Assembly: GCA_910577795.1 (NCBI GenBank)
Contig: CAJTNW010000001.1
Coordinates: 16,396 to 80,395, forward strand
DNA length: 64,000 nt
Source: an uncultured Christensenella sp.
Lineage (GTDB): Bacteria; Bacillota; Clostridia; Christensenellales; UBA3700
Reading direction: 5' to 3'
The first letter of the stretch is position 1. Each line of letters starts with the position of its first letter. The notes beneath the pieces were generated by a model. That model was not told where the DNA came from, made no database searches, and saw nothing but the letters and a program-made list of their open reading frames with translations. A program made the translations under genes and the position numbers. Positions 1-7,913 of the stretch are shown piece after piece.

Positions 1-2113
1 CAATCAAAGCAACATGTACAAATACAAAGTCTCTTTCGTCATTTGCAAGTGCAATACCACCATAATCAACAAATATTCTTAGTTTATAAGGTGTATCACT
101 ATTATCAACACTCATGCTTCTTACAATTTGACCATCAATTAATCCGTCAACTCTAACTGATTTTTCACCTGCTTTCTTTAATGTATCACCCAAAGAAACT
201 GGAGGATGAGCCAAGTTTTCATTATTGCCAATATTCATTTGTTGTTTAATAAAATCAGCATATTCAGCCTTTTGAGTTGTTTTGTACTCAGGCATATAGT
301 AAGGAGTTGTAACACCTTTTTTAACTGGATATGTTGCAGTTAATTCGTCATTCAAATAAACTTTAATAGTATCACAGTTTGTATATACTTGCATATTATC
401 AATTAATGTTGCTAGTTTTGGATGAGGGATATAAACCATTGGTTTTGCCTCTTTATCTTGTGACTGGAACAAATAATAAGCAGTCTTTGGCAAACGATAC
501 TCGTTCATAATACCCATAACAAACTTATCTTTACCATTAGTATAATCAACGTCTTGTGCAATACAAGCACCAATTACATTTGTGTTTGGAGCATTTTGGT
601 TTAAAATAAATTGATAAGCCCATGCTTGCTCAGCCATTTTTAACTCGTTAGAAACTTTCTTTTCTTTTTTATCATATTTATAACCATCTTGACCAAAACT
701 ACCAATTAAATATGCTGGCATACCTGGAATATTTTCTGGCAATTTAGTTTGCTCATTGTATGCACAATATGCTACGTCATAACCTAAAGTAGCAGCAGTT
801 TCAGGTCTGTTTGCTGTATCACCAATAATTAGTGGAGCAGCACCATGAGGGAAAACAGATTTTAAAGTTTCTATACATTCCTTAATCAAATCATCAGTAA
901 AGCCGTCTTTATCCTTAAAGTCGCCAATTGTTGCTTCCCACATTGCTATACTTGTGATATTTCTATCACGAAAACCTAGTTCAGAATAAGTGTGTTTAAC
1001 ACTATTTTTAAACTCTTCAGTATTGTAAAAAGCACCATTATTAGGAACGCAGTTGATAACTATCATACCCAAAGTATCGCATGCTTCATAAAATTCTTTT
1101 GATGCTGGGTAATTAACAAGTCTTACCGCATTAAAGCCTGCATTTTTAAGTTTTAATATTTCACGGAATTCAGCCCTACGAGAAGTACACATACCAATAA
1201 CAGGATATACTTGATGATGGCATACACCTTTTATTTTTGTTTCCTCTCCGTTAATTAAGAATTTACCATCTTTAACACTAAACTCACGGATACCTCTTTT
1301 GTAAATTCTTTGGTCAACAACAACATATTCGCCAGTTACCATATCTCTTGCAAATAACTCAAGTCTCAAATAATACATATAAGGAAACTCTGGTGACCAC
1401 AAAATAGCATCAGGAACAGGAACTTTTACTACAAAGCCATCTTCCTTAACTTCTGCATTGTACTTAAATTTTGTACGTGAAATAATGTTTTTAGCACTAT
1501 CTGCAAGAGTTGCTATAACATACATATCATTTGGAGTTTCAATAAAGTTTACTCCGCAGTCAGCACACAAATAATAATTTAAAACACCATCTTCAACTGC
1601 TTTTTCTTGATAAATAAAGCAATTGTCATGACATTCTTTTTCGTTAAATGTAGTAGAAAAACTTTCTTTTTCGATAATGTTTAACCAAACATCTCTAATA
1701 ATACCAACAAAGTTTTCATATAAATTCTTGTTTGTTTTAGCGCAACCTAAAATATTGTTGTTTGGATTATTATCTACTTGAATAAGTAGTTTATTTTTTT
1801 CATTAAACAATACAATATCTGTAATATCAATAGAAAAAGGCAAGAAACTTCCTTTGTGCTCACCAAGTTTTCTACCATTCAATTCTATAGTGCAGTTAGA
1901 ACTAATTCCTTCAAATTCCAAGATATAACGTCTTTTTTTAACTGCTTCTGCATCGCCTTTTTTAGCATTAATTTTAAACTGCTTAGTGAACCTAACTTTT
2001 TTCTTACCGTTTTTGCCACCTTCAGCAGAATAGGCGTATGGAATGCTGATATTTTCCCTACTCTTATCTTTTTTACTCTTAACATTCCAATTTTCTACGA
2101 TATTAATCCTCAT
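1..2113 (-). CDS. Glycoside hydrolase family 2-like protein, 3' part beyond window, probable pseudoenzyme
   Basis: About 704 residues are visible, reading leftward off the edge. The ATG at 2113 follows a GGTAGG-type ribosome site. The order fits GH2: an N-terminal jelly-roll (about 10-170), an Ig-like sandwich (about 180-290) and a TIM barrel that opens with IKGVCHHQ and NAGFNAVRLVNYP. GH2 enzymes hydrolyse beta-galactosides, glucuronides or mannosides using two glutamates. Here the region that normally reads W-x-x-x-N-E is MWEATIGDF (near 917-943), and the region that normally carries the nucleophile (SEyG) reads LIGSFG (near 692-709). The usual VIDE after strand 3 is VINC. All three key glutamates therefore seem absent, which points to a carbohydrate-binding or otherwise altered protein. 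The fold is fairly sure; activity and substrate are not. Confidence 0.8.
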   Translation of the reverse strand, partial: MRINIVENWNVKSKKDKSRENISIPYAYSAEGGKNGKKKVRFTKQFKINAKKGDAEAVKKRRYILEFEGISSNCTIELNGRKLGEHKGSFLPFSIDITDIVLFNEKNKLLIQVDNNPNNNILGCAKTNKNLYENFVGIIRDVWLNIIEKESFSTTFNEKECHDNCFIYQEKAVEDGVLNYYLCADCGVNFIETPNDMYVIATLADSAKNIISRTKFKYNAEVKEDGFVVKVPVPDAILWSPEFPYMYYLRLELFARDMVTGEYVVVDQRIYKRGIREFSVKDGKFLINGEETKIKGVCHHQVYPVIGMCTSRRAEFREILKLKNAGFNAVRLVNYPASKEFYEACDTLGMIVINCVPNNGAFYNTEEFKNSVKHTYSELGFRDRNITSIAMWEATIGDFKDKDGFTDDLIKECIETLKSVFPHGAAPLIIGDTANRPETAATLGYDVAYCAYNEQTKLPENIPGMPAYLIGSFGQDGYKYDKKEKKVSNELKMAEQAWAYQFILNQNAPNTNVIGACIAQDVDYTNGKDKFVMGIMNEYRLPKTAYYLFQSQDKEAKPMVYIPHPKLATLIDNMQVYTNCDTIKVYLNDELTATYPVKKGVTTPYYMPEYKTTQKAEYADFIKQQMNIGNNENLAHPPVSLGDTLKKAGEKSVRVDGLIDGQIVRSMSVDNSDTPYKLRIFVDYGGIALANDERDFVFVHVALI

Positions 2114-2146
2114 AATTACCTACCATATAAAGATATTATTTTCTTC

Positions 2147-2175
2147 ATTATAACACAACGGCTATTTTAAATCAA
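2147..2175 (-). promoter_or_regulatory. Sigma-A promoter for the GH2-like gene
   Basis: TTGATT, a 17 bp spacer and TATAAT read on the minus strand. The predicted start lies about 30 nt upstream of the ATG at 2113. Confidence 0.75.
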
Positions 2176-2273
2176 TAATATTTTTAATTTTTATATAACA
2201 AATTTAAATTTTTTTACAAATTTTTATCAATTTTTTATTTTTTACTTTTTATTTAGCCAAACTTTTTCTTAAA

Positions 2274-4025
2274 TCAATTATTGACCAACATTTCCATAAA
2301 ACCTAAAACATTTTGATTTTTTGTTTTAGCCAACTCTTGGGTATCACCTTTTACACTAACATAAATCTTTAATTTAGGTTCTGTGCCAGATGGTCTTACA
2401 CAACACCATTCGTCCTCTGAAAGCATAAATTTAAGTACATTTGTTTTAGGAAGTTCAATAGTTTCCTCTGTGCCATCAATGTTTTTACTTACACTTTTAG
2501 AAAAATCCATAAATTTAACCACAGGGTTACCTGCAATATTGTTTATAGGTCTATTTCTTAATTTATCCATTACTGCTTTCATTTCTGCCATTCCATTTAC
2601 CCCGCCAAAAGCAATAGACTTAGAAACTTCAACAAAATAACCGAATTTTTTGTACAAATCTTGTAGCACGTCATATAGTTTTATATTTTTGCTTTCGTAA
2701 TAACAAGCCATTTCTGCAAACAGCATAGCACTAACTACAGCATCTTTATCTCTTGCATGAGTACCAGATAGATAACCAAAACTTTCCTCATAACCAAATA
2801 AAAATGTATGCTTATTATTTCTTTCCCATTCTTTGATTTTTTCGCCAATAAATTTAAAACCAGTTAGCACATTGTATACAGTCATACCATAACTTTGTGC
2901 TATCATATCTGCTAAGTTTGTTGTTACAATTGTTTTTACCACAGCACCATTTGATGGAAGATTATTCATATCGCGTCTTCTCATTAATATATAATTCATC
3001 ATCATAGCACCAATTTGATTTCCTGTAAGCAAAACAAACTCGCCATTATTATCTTTAATTGCAACACCCATTCTATCAGCATCAGGGTCTGTACCTATAA
3101 CAATGCTACTTCTTAATTGTTTAGCAAGATTTATACCCATCTTTAAAGCATCAGGTTGCTCAGGATTAGGCACTGCAACAGTTGGGAAGTTACCATCAGG
3201 GTCTTTTTGTTCCTCTACAACACTGCAAGGTATATTCATTTGTTTTAAAATAGTAGTTACTGGCTTATAACCGCTACCATGCAAAGGAGTATATACTATT
3301 TTAATTTTACTTGCAACTTCTTTTACAGCCTCAGGGCTTAATGACAATTTAGCAAGTTCTTCAAAATAAGCATCTTCTACTTGCTTACCAATTACCACAA
3401 TACCATCTTGCAAAACCTCGTTGTTCATAGCAAGAATTTTAGTGCGTGGCACATTAACTTCCACACTATTTACACTAAAACAATCTTTTATTTCGTCAAT
3501 ATATTTTACTACTACAGCAGTATCCTCTGGAGACATTTGTGCACCATCTTCTCCATAAACTTTATAGCCATTATATTCCTTTGGATTATGAGATGCAGTA
3601 ATCATTATACCTGCAAAAGCATTTAGATAACGTATTGCAAAAGAACACATTGGTACTGGATGAGTATCATTATACAAATAAACTTTTATACCATTATAAG
3701 CAAGTACACTTGCTGTTTCCAAAGCAAACTCGTAACTAAAGTTTCTAGTATCATAACTTATAACAACACCACGATTTACAGCAGTACTACCAACTTGCTT
3801 AATAAAGTTAGCAACACCTTGAGTTGCTCTTCTTACAGTATATCTGTTTAAACAACCTGTACCTAAAGCAATAATACCTCTCATACCAGCAGTTCCAAAC
3901 TCAAGTGGAATTGCAAATCTGCGCTTTAATTGCTCATCATTGTCTTTAACACTAATTAATTCCTTTTTTTCATCATCTGTAACTTTTGTTAACCAATAAT
4001 TAAAATCGTCTATATAAGTTGCCAT
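2274..4025 (-). CDS. Phosphohexomutase (phosphoglucomutase/phosphomannomutase)
   Basis: 583 residues, the size of the PgcA-type alpha-phosphohexomutases of Firmicutes. It interconverts hexose 1- and 6-phosphates in the cytoplasm, linking sugar uptake and glycogen or envelope sugars to glycolysis. Visible motifs are the phosphoserine loop TASHNPKEYNGYKVY (about 140-155), the metal loop GTDPDADRMGV, the sugar-recognition loop GYEESFGY and the phosphate-binding RPSGTEPKLK near the C terminus. All catalytic residues are present. It stands alone behind its own strong promoter, downstream of the vanW terminator. Glucose versus mannose specificity cannot be read from the sequence. Confidence 0.93.
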   Translation of the reverse strand: MATYIDDFNYWLTKVTDDEKKELISVKDNDEQLKRRFAIPLEFGTAGMRGIIALGTGCLNRYTVRRATQGVANFIKQVGSTAVNRGVVISYDTRNFSYEFALETASVLAYNGIKVYLYNDTHPVPMCSFAIRYLNAFAGIMITASHNPKEYNGYKVYGEDGAQMSPEDTAVVVKYIDEIKDCFSVNSVEVNVPRTKILAMNNEVLQDGIVVIGKQVEDAYFEELAKLSLSPEAVKEVASKIKIVYTPLHGSGYKPVTTILKQMNIPCSVVEEQKDPDGNFPTVAVPNPEQPDALKMGINLAKQLRSSIVIGTDPDADRMGVAIKDNNGEFVLLTGNQIGAMMMNYILMRRRDMNNLPSNGAVVKTIVTTNLADMIAQSYGMTVYNVLTGFKFIGEKIKEWERNNKHTFLFGYEESFGYLSGTHARDKDAVVSAMLFAEMACYYESKNIKLYDVLQDLYKKFGYFVEVSKSIAFGGVNGMAEMKAVMDKLRNRPINNIAGNPVVKFMDFSKSVSKNIDGTEETIELPKTNVLKFMLSEDEWCCVRPSGTEPKLKIYVSVKGDTQELAKTKNQNVLGFMEMLVNN

Positions 4026-4055
4026 ATAACACCTCTATAATTTTTTACAATAAAA

Positions 4056-4084
4056 AGTATACAACATATTATATGTTTTGTCAA
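4056..4084 (-). promoter_or_regulatory. Sigma-A promoter for the phosphohexomutase
   Basis: TTGACA, 17 bp and TATACT on the minus strand. The mRNA leader would be about 25 nt, with a GAGGTG ribosome site before the ATG. Confidence 0.85.
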
Positions 4085-4126
4085 TAAATAAAATAAATGT
4101 TATAATCTAGCAATTTATTCTCACCT

Positions 4127-4152
4127 TAAAAAAACCATTTATTTTAGTTGGT
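4127..4152 (-). terminator. Short intrinsic terminator after the vanW gene
   Basis: On the minus strand AAACCA pairs with TGGTTT and a run of seven T follows. The stem is weak at 6 bp, but it sits directly after the stop codon. Confidence 0.5.
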
Positions 4153-4155
4153 TTA

Positions 4156-5025
4156 TTACACTTTTAGTGCCGATTTTCGCAGTATTTTTACACTATTTTG
4201 AGGTTTATAATAATCTCTTCGCAACTCTTTTTTGGCAATTGTTCTATCACCTTTTAAAATTGTAATAATAAGTCTTGAAACATAACCATCTTTACCTTTA
4301 AAATACTCGTCATTACCCACTTCGTCTAACATAATTATGTCTTCCTCGTAAGGTATTGTTTCTAATATTTCTGTTTTTAAAAGATAGTTATAGCCTTTAC
4401 TTTTTCCTAAAATTTTAATTGTTATTTCATTTTCATTAAACTCTGTTTTAATAGTAATATCACTATCCAAAGGGTTACGCAAAACCAAGTCTATATACTC
4501 ACTAACAGTAGCATCTCTTGACAAATCTACATAAGATGCAGGCAATGTATGTGCTTTTACTTGTATTACATCTAACCCAGCAAGTAACCAAGCATTATAC
4601 AATGTGGAAGAAACTTGACAAACTCCTCCGCCTACACCTTCCTCATATCGACCTTTAAAAATAACAAGTGCTTTTTTATATCCTCTTTCTTCTGTCCTTT
4701 TTCCTACAACTTTATTAAACGAAAACTCTTGCCCACTTTTTACAACTACATTATTTAAACTTTTTAGAGCAAGTTTGATATTAAATTTTCTCTCTTCTGG
4801 ACTTTTGCTGTAATCTGTAATAAAACTACTAATTACATTTTTTTCTTGATTATTAATTTGCATAATATCATTATATGCGGTAATGTCTTGTTTGTGCAGA
4901 TTATCTGCACCTAATTTATTATAGGAAAAATTTACCATAATAATAGAAAAAACCGATATTATAGAGCACAAAAGCATAATAATACCGGTAAATTTAATAT
5001 TAAATTTTATTGCAACATTTTTCAT
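4156..5025 (-). CDS. VanW family protein, membrane-anchored
   Basis: 289 residues. An N-terminal hydrophobic segment (about 12-32) suggests a signal anchor with the rest outside the cell. The VanW core is plain: SGQEFSFNKVVGKRTEERGYKKA, then GGGVCQVSSTLYNAWLLAGL and AHTLPASYV. VanW proteins occur beside vancomycin-resistance genes and widely in Gram-positive genomes. Their biochemical role is unsettled, though a link to the cell wall is usual. No van genes are nearby, so resistance should not be inferred. The last codons overlap one copy of the dispersed AAAATCGG motif. Confidence 0.85.
   Translation of the reverse strand: MKNVAIKFNIKFTGIIMLLCSIISVFSIIMVNFSYNKLGADNLHKQDITAYNDIMQINNQEKNVISSFITDYSKSPEERKFNIKLALKSLNNVVVKSGQEFSFNKVVGKRTEERGYKKALVIFKGRYEEGVGGGVCQVSSTLYNAWLLAGLDVIQVKAHTLPASYVDLSRDATVSEYIDLVLRNPLDSDITIKTEFNENEITIKILGKSKGYNYLLKTEILETIPYEEDIIMLDEVGNDEYFKGKDGYVSRLIITILKGDRTIAKKELRRDYYKPQNSVKILRKSALKV
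4167..4183 (-). repeat. Dispersed AAAATCGS motif, copy 1 (variant)
   Basis: Reads CTGCGAAAATCGGCAC on the minus strand, inside the 3' end of the vanW gene. It deviates at one position of the core (GGCA for GGTA). Confidence 0.45.
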
Positions 5026-5080
5026 ATTGCTAGTATGTGTATAATAATATAAATTATTAATTTATTAATGTTTTAAATAA

Positions 5081-6007
5081 TTATTTTATATTATTTTTAT
5101 CATTAACAATATCATAAGGCGTAACTTGATATACATAGTAATTCAACCAATTATAATATAATAAGTTTGCAGTACTTCGCCAATTTACATTTATATTATC
5201 CAAGTCACCATTTACAAAATAATTAATTGGCTGGTCAATTTGTTCACCTTTTGCTAAATCTCTTAAATACTCTGCCTTTAGAGTATCTCTATCATACTCA
5301 CTATGCCCCATAAAGAAAAACTTTCTATCATCTATACTTTTTACTATACTAATTCCACCTTCTTCAGACTCTGCAAGCACTTGTAATTGTTTATTTTTAC
5401 GAATAGCATCTTCGTCAATAGTAGAATGTCTACTCATAGGAATATAAAAAGTATCGTCCATACCCTTTAATAGTTTATCAAATTTTTCCACGGCTTTGTT
5501 TGGATATATTCCAAACATTTTTTTGCTAAGCAATGGTTTTTCTATACCATAATAATAGTTAAGTCCTGCTTGTGCTCCCCAACAAATAAAAATAGTAGAT
5601 GTAACATTTTTGTCAGCATAATCCATTATTTTAGTTAGTTCTTCCCAATACATAACTTGTTTAAAAGGCAAAGTTTCAACTGGAGCACCTGTAATAATCA
5701 TTCCATCAAACTTTTTGTTTTTAATTTCCTCAAAAGTTTGATAAAATTTGTCAAGATGTTCCGCACTTGTGTTTTTGCTTTCGTAACTATCCATTTTAAT
5801 CAAGGTTACATTTACCTGCAAAGAGGAGTTGCCCAAAAGACGCATAAGTTGTGTTTCTGTTTCAATTTTAGTGGGCATCAAGTTTACAATTGCAATTTCT
5901 ATTGGTCTTATATCTTGAGTTTCCGCCCTAACCTTTGGCATAACAAAGACATTTTCATTGTTTAAAATGTCAAATGCTGGTAATCCTTTTGGTATTATAA
6001 TAGGCAT
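5081..6007 (-). CDS. metA: Homoserine O-acetyltransferase, MetA type
   Basis: 308 residues from the ATG at 6007, which follows AGGAGG with a 9 nt gap; an upstream in-frame start would lie before this site. With this start the family landmarks fall on their usual numbers: Cys142 (FICWGAQAG), His235 and Glu237 (MGHSEYDR), and Glu111 in GAPVET. In this family Glu111 goes with acetyl-CoA and glycine with succinyl-CoA, so the protein should O-acetylate homoserine, the first committed step to methionine. It lies 46 bp downstream of metY, which uses O-acetylhomoserine, and the two form one transcript. I see no SAM riboswitch. Confidence 0.95.
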   Translation of the reverse strand: MPIIIPKGLPAFDILNNENVFVMPKVRAETQDIRPIEIAIVNLMPTKIETETQLMRLLGNSSLQVNVTLIKMDSYESKNTSAEHLDKFYQTFEEIKNKKFDGMIITGAPVETLPFKQVMYWEELTKIMDYADKNVTSTIFICWGAQAGLNYYYGIEKPLLSKKMFGIYPNKAVEKFDKLLKGMDDTFYIPMSRHSTIDEDAIRKNKQLQVLAESEEGGISIVKSIDDRKFFFMGHSEYDRDTLKAEYLRDLAKGEQIDQPINYFVNGDLDNINVNWRSTANLLYYNWLNYYVYQVTPYDIVNDKNNIK

Positions 6008-6036
6008 ATCTTTCTTCCTCCTATGCAAAATATCTA

Positions 6037-6052
6037 TCAAAAATCGGTATTA
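6037..6052 (+). repeat. Dispersed AAAATCGS motif, copy 2
   Basis: ATCAAAAATCGGTATTAT in the metY-metA gap, just upstream of the metA ribosome binding site. Confidence 0.6.
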
Positions 6053-6053
6053 T

Positions 6054-7325
6054 TTATCTTATTACCTCTAATGCTTGTTCTAAATCATTTATCAAATCGT
6101 AAGGGTTTTCAATTCCTACAGATAATCTTACTAAGTTTTCACTTATCCCGCAAGCAACTAATTCCTCATTAGACAATTGTCTGTGTGTAGTAGTTGCCGG
6201 GTGCAAAACACAAGTTCTAGTATCTGCAATATGTGTGACAATTTTTATCAACTTTAATGCTTTCATAAAATCACAAACTTGCTCTCTATCACCTTTAATT
6301 CCAAACACAACCATACCAGAATTCATACCACCAGTAAAATATTTCTGTGCATTATCATAGTTTGAATCGCCTTCAAGTCCACTATATTTTACCCATTCAA
6401 TTTTAGGATTTTTGCTTAAAGCCTTTGCACATAATAAAGCATTTTCGCTATGCTTTTGCATACGCAAATGTAATGTTTCAGCACCTAAATTTGTAAGGTA
6501 TGCGTTAAATGGACTCATACAACTGCCCAAATCTCTCATCATTTGCACTCTTGCCTTAGTACTAAATGATGCAGGGGCTACACTTGTATAAACTAAACCA
6601 TGATAACTTTCATCTGGCTCATTAAACTCTTTGTATCTTGGGTTACCTTTAAAATCAAAGTTGCCACCATCTACTATAATTCCACCAACACAACTAGCAT
6701 GTCCATCTAAATATTTTGTTGTAGAATGAACAACAATATTTGCACCATGCTCAATTGGTCTACAAATAATTGGTGTAGCCAAAGTGTTGTCTACCATTAA
6801 TAAAATACCAAAATCTTTTGCTATTTTGGATAAAAGTTCAAAATTTGCAATATTCATATTAGGGTTTGCAAGTGTTTCGCAATAAATAATTTTTGTTTTA
6901 TCGTCTATTACTTTTGCAATTTCGTCATAACTTGCGTTTGGCGAAACAAACCTTGTATCTATACCATACTTTCTTAATGTAACATTAAACAAGTTAAATG
7001 TACCACCATAAATAGTTGCAAGGCTAATAATATTATCACCAGCATTGCAAACATTTAATATTGCAAGTGTTTCTGCAGCAAGCCCGCTAGAGCATGCAAC
7101 AGCACCTACACCACCCTCCAAAGCATTAACTTTTGCCTCAAAAGCCGCAACTGTTGGGTTGCTTATTCTTGTATATATATGTCCATCTTCACTTAAATCA
7201 AATAATTTTGCAAGTTGTTCTGGAGTGTCATAAACATAAGTAGTTGATTGATACAATGGCAATACTCTTGGTTCGCCATTTTTTGGCGCATAGCCTGCTT
7301 GCACACATTTTGTTTGAATATCCAT
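6054..7325 (-). CDS. metY: O-acetylhomoserine sulfhydrylase (homocysteine synthase)
   Basis: 423 residues, the normal length for the Cys/Met-metabolism PLP enzymes of the MetY branch. It makes homocysteine from O-acetylhomoserine and sulfide in the cytoplasm. Visible are the substrate-binding N terminus (YQSTTYVYD), the cofactor region SSGLAAETLAI, the DNTLATP aspartate loop and the PLP lysine in VHSTTKYLDGHASCVGG. The ATG follows AAGGAG. It is the first gene of a metY-metA operon with its own promoter, giving direct sulfhydrylation rather than transsulfuration. Confidence 0.94.
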   Translation of the reverse strand: MDIQTKCVQAGYAPKNGEPRVLPLYQSTTYVYDTPEQLAKLFDLSEDGHIYTRISNPTVAAFEAKVNALEGGVGAVACSSGLAAETLAILNVCNAGDNIISLATIYGGTFNLFNVTLRKYGIDTRFVSPNASYDEIAKVIDDKTKIIYCETLANPNMNIANFELLSKIAKDFGILLMVDNTLATPIICRPIEHGANIVVHSTTKYLDGHASCVGGIIVDGGNFDFKGNPRYKEFNEPDESYHGLVYTSVAPASFSTKARVQMMRDLGSCMSPFNAYLTNLGAETLHLRMQKHSENALLCAKALSKNPKIEWVKYSGLEGDSNYDNAQKYFTGGMNSGMVVFGIKGDREQVCDFMKALKLIKIVTHIADTRTCVLHPATTTHRQLSNEELVACGISENLVRLSVGIENPYDLINDLEQALEVIR

Positions 7326-7388
7326 AATCTGCTCCTTTATTAATGTTGGTTTATTAGTTATAAATTATTTGCCTATAATTCTTTTACT

Positions 7389-7417
7389 ATTATATATTAA
7401 AAAACAATATTTTTCAA
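7389..7417 (-). promoter_or_regulatory. Sigma-A promoter for metY-metA
   Basis: TTGAAA, 17 bp and TATAAT on the minus strand. The leader of about 60 nt is too short for a SAM-I riboswitch. Confidence 0.85.
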
Positions 7418-7454
7418 TATTTTTTGCTTAAAAAGTAATATTTATTGCAAAAAA

Positions 7455-7913
7455 TCATCTGTTATAATTCTTCAAATCTCTTTCAATTTGCCTTGTTTGT
7501 TGTTTTTCTTGTAAAGACTGCCTTTTATCATGCAATTCCTTACCTTTAGCAACTCCAATTTCCACTTTTACCAAACCGTGCTTAAAATATATTTTTGTAG
7601 GCACTAAAGTATATCCTTTTTGCTCTACTTTGCCTCTAAGTTTGTTTATTTCCGCCTTTTTTAATAGCAATTTTCTTGCACGTCTGCTATCTTCATTAAA
7701 GTAACTACCCTTTTCGTATGGTGATATATGCAGATTAATCAATTCCACAACATCACCCCTAATTAAACAATAGGTGTCTTTCATATTAATAGCACCAAGT
7801 CTTATTGATTTTACTTCGCTACCAACAAGTACTATACCTGCCTCTATACTATCTTCAATAAAATAATCGTGATATGCTTTTTTATTTGTAGAAACAATTT
7901 TTATTTCACTCAT
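7455..7913 (-). CDS. smpB: SsrA-binding protein
   Basis: 152 residues, typical for SmpB. It binds tmRNA and carries it to stalled ribosomes for trans-translation. Visible are the N-terminal NKKAYHDYFIEDSIEAGIVLVGSEVKSIR, the GSYFNEDSRRARKLLLKK RNA-binding stretch and the basic C-terminal tail (GKELHDKRQSLQEKQQTR) that mimics a codon-anticodon helix. The start overlaps the last 8 bp of rnr, so the two are translationally coupled. The rnr-smpB pairing is conserved in Firmicutes and fits RNase R clearing non-stop mRNAs released by tmRNA. The ssrA gene itself is not in this window. Confidence 0.97.
   Translation of the reverse strand: MSEIKIVSTNKKAYHDYFIEDSIEAGIVLVGSEVKSIRLGAINMKDTYCLIRGDVVELINLHISPYEKGSYFNEDSRRARKLLLKKAEINKLRGKVEQKGYTLVPTKIYFKHGLVKVEIGVAKGKELHDKRQSLQEKQQTRQIERDLKNYNR

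Noticed and set aside
1856..2170. Plus-strand reading frame opposite the GH2 gene
   Set aside because: It overlaps the GH2 coding region on the other strand, has no ribosome site, and gives a Phe-rich protein typical of antisense translation of AT-rich genes.
4156..5025. Vancomycin resistance from the VanW gene
   Set aside because: VanW homologues are widespread in Firmicutes and no vanA/B-type ligase, vanH, vanX or VanRS pair is present in this window.
7326..7454. SAM riboswitch upstream of metY-metA
   Set aside because: Only about 60 nt separate the predicted transcription start from metY and no conserved SAM-box pairing is visible.
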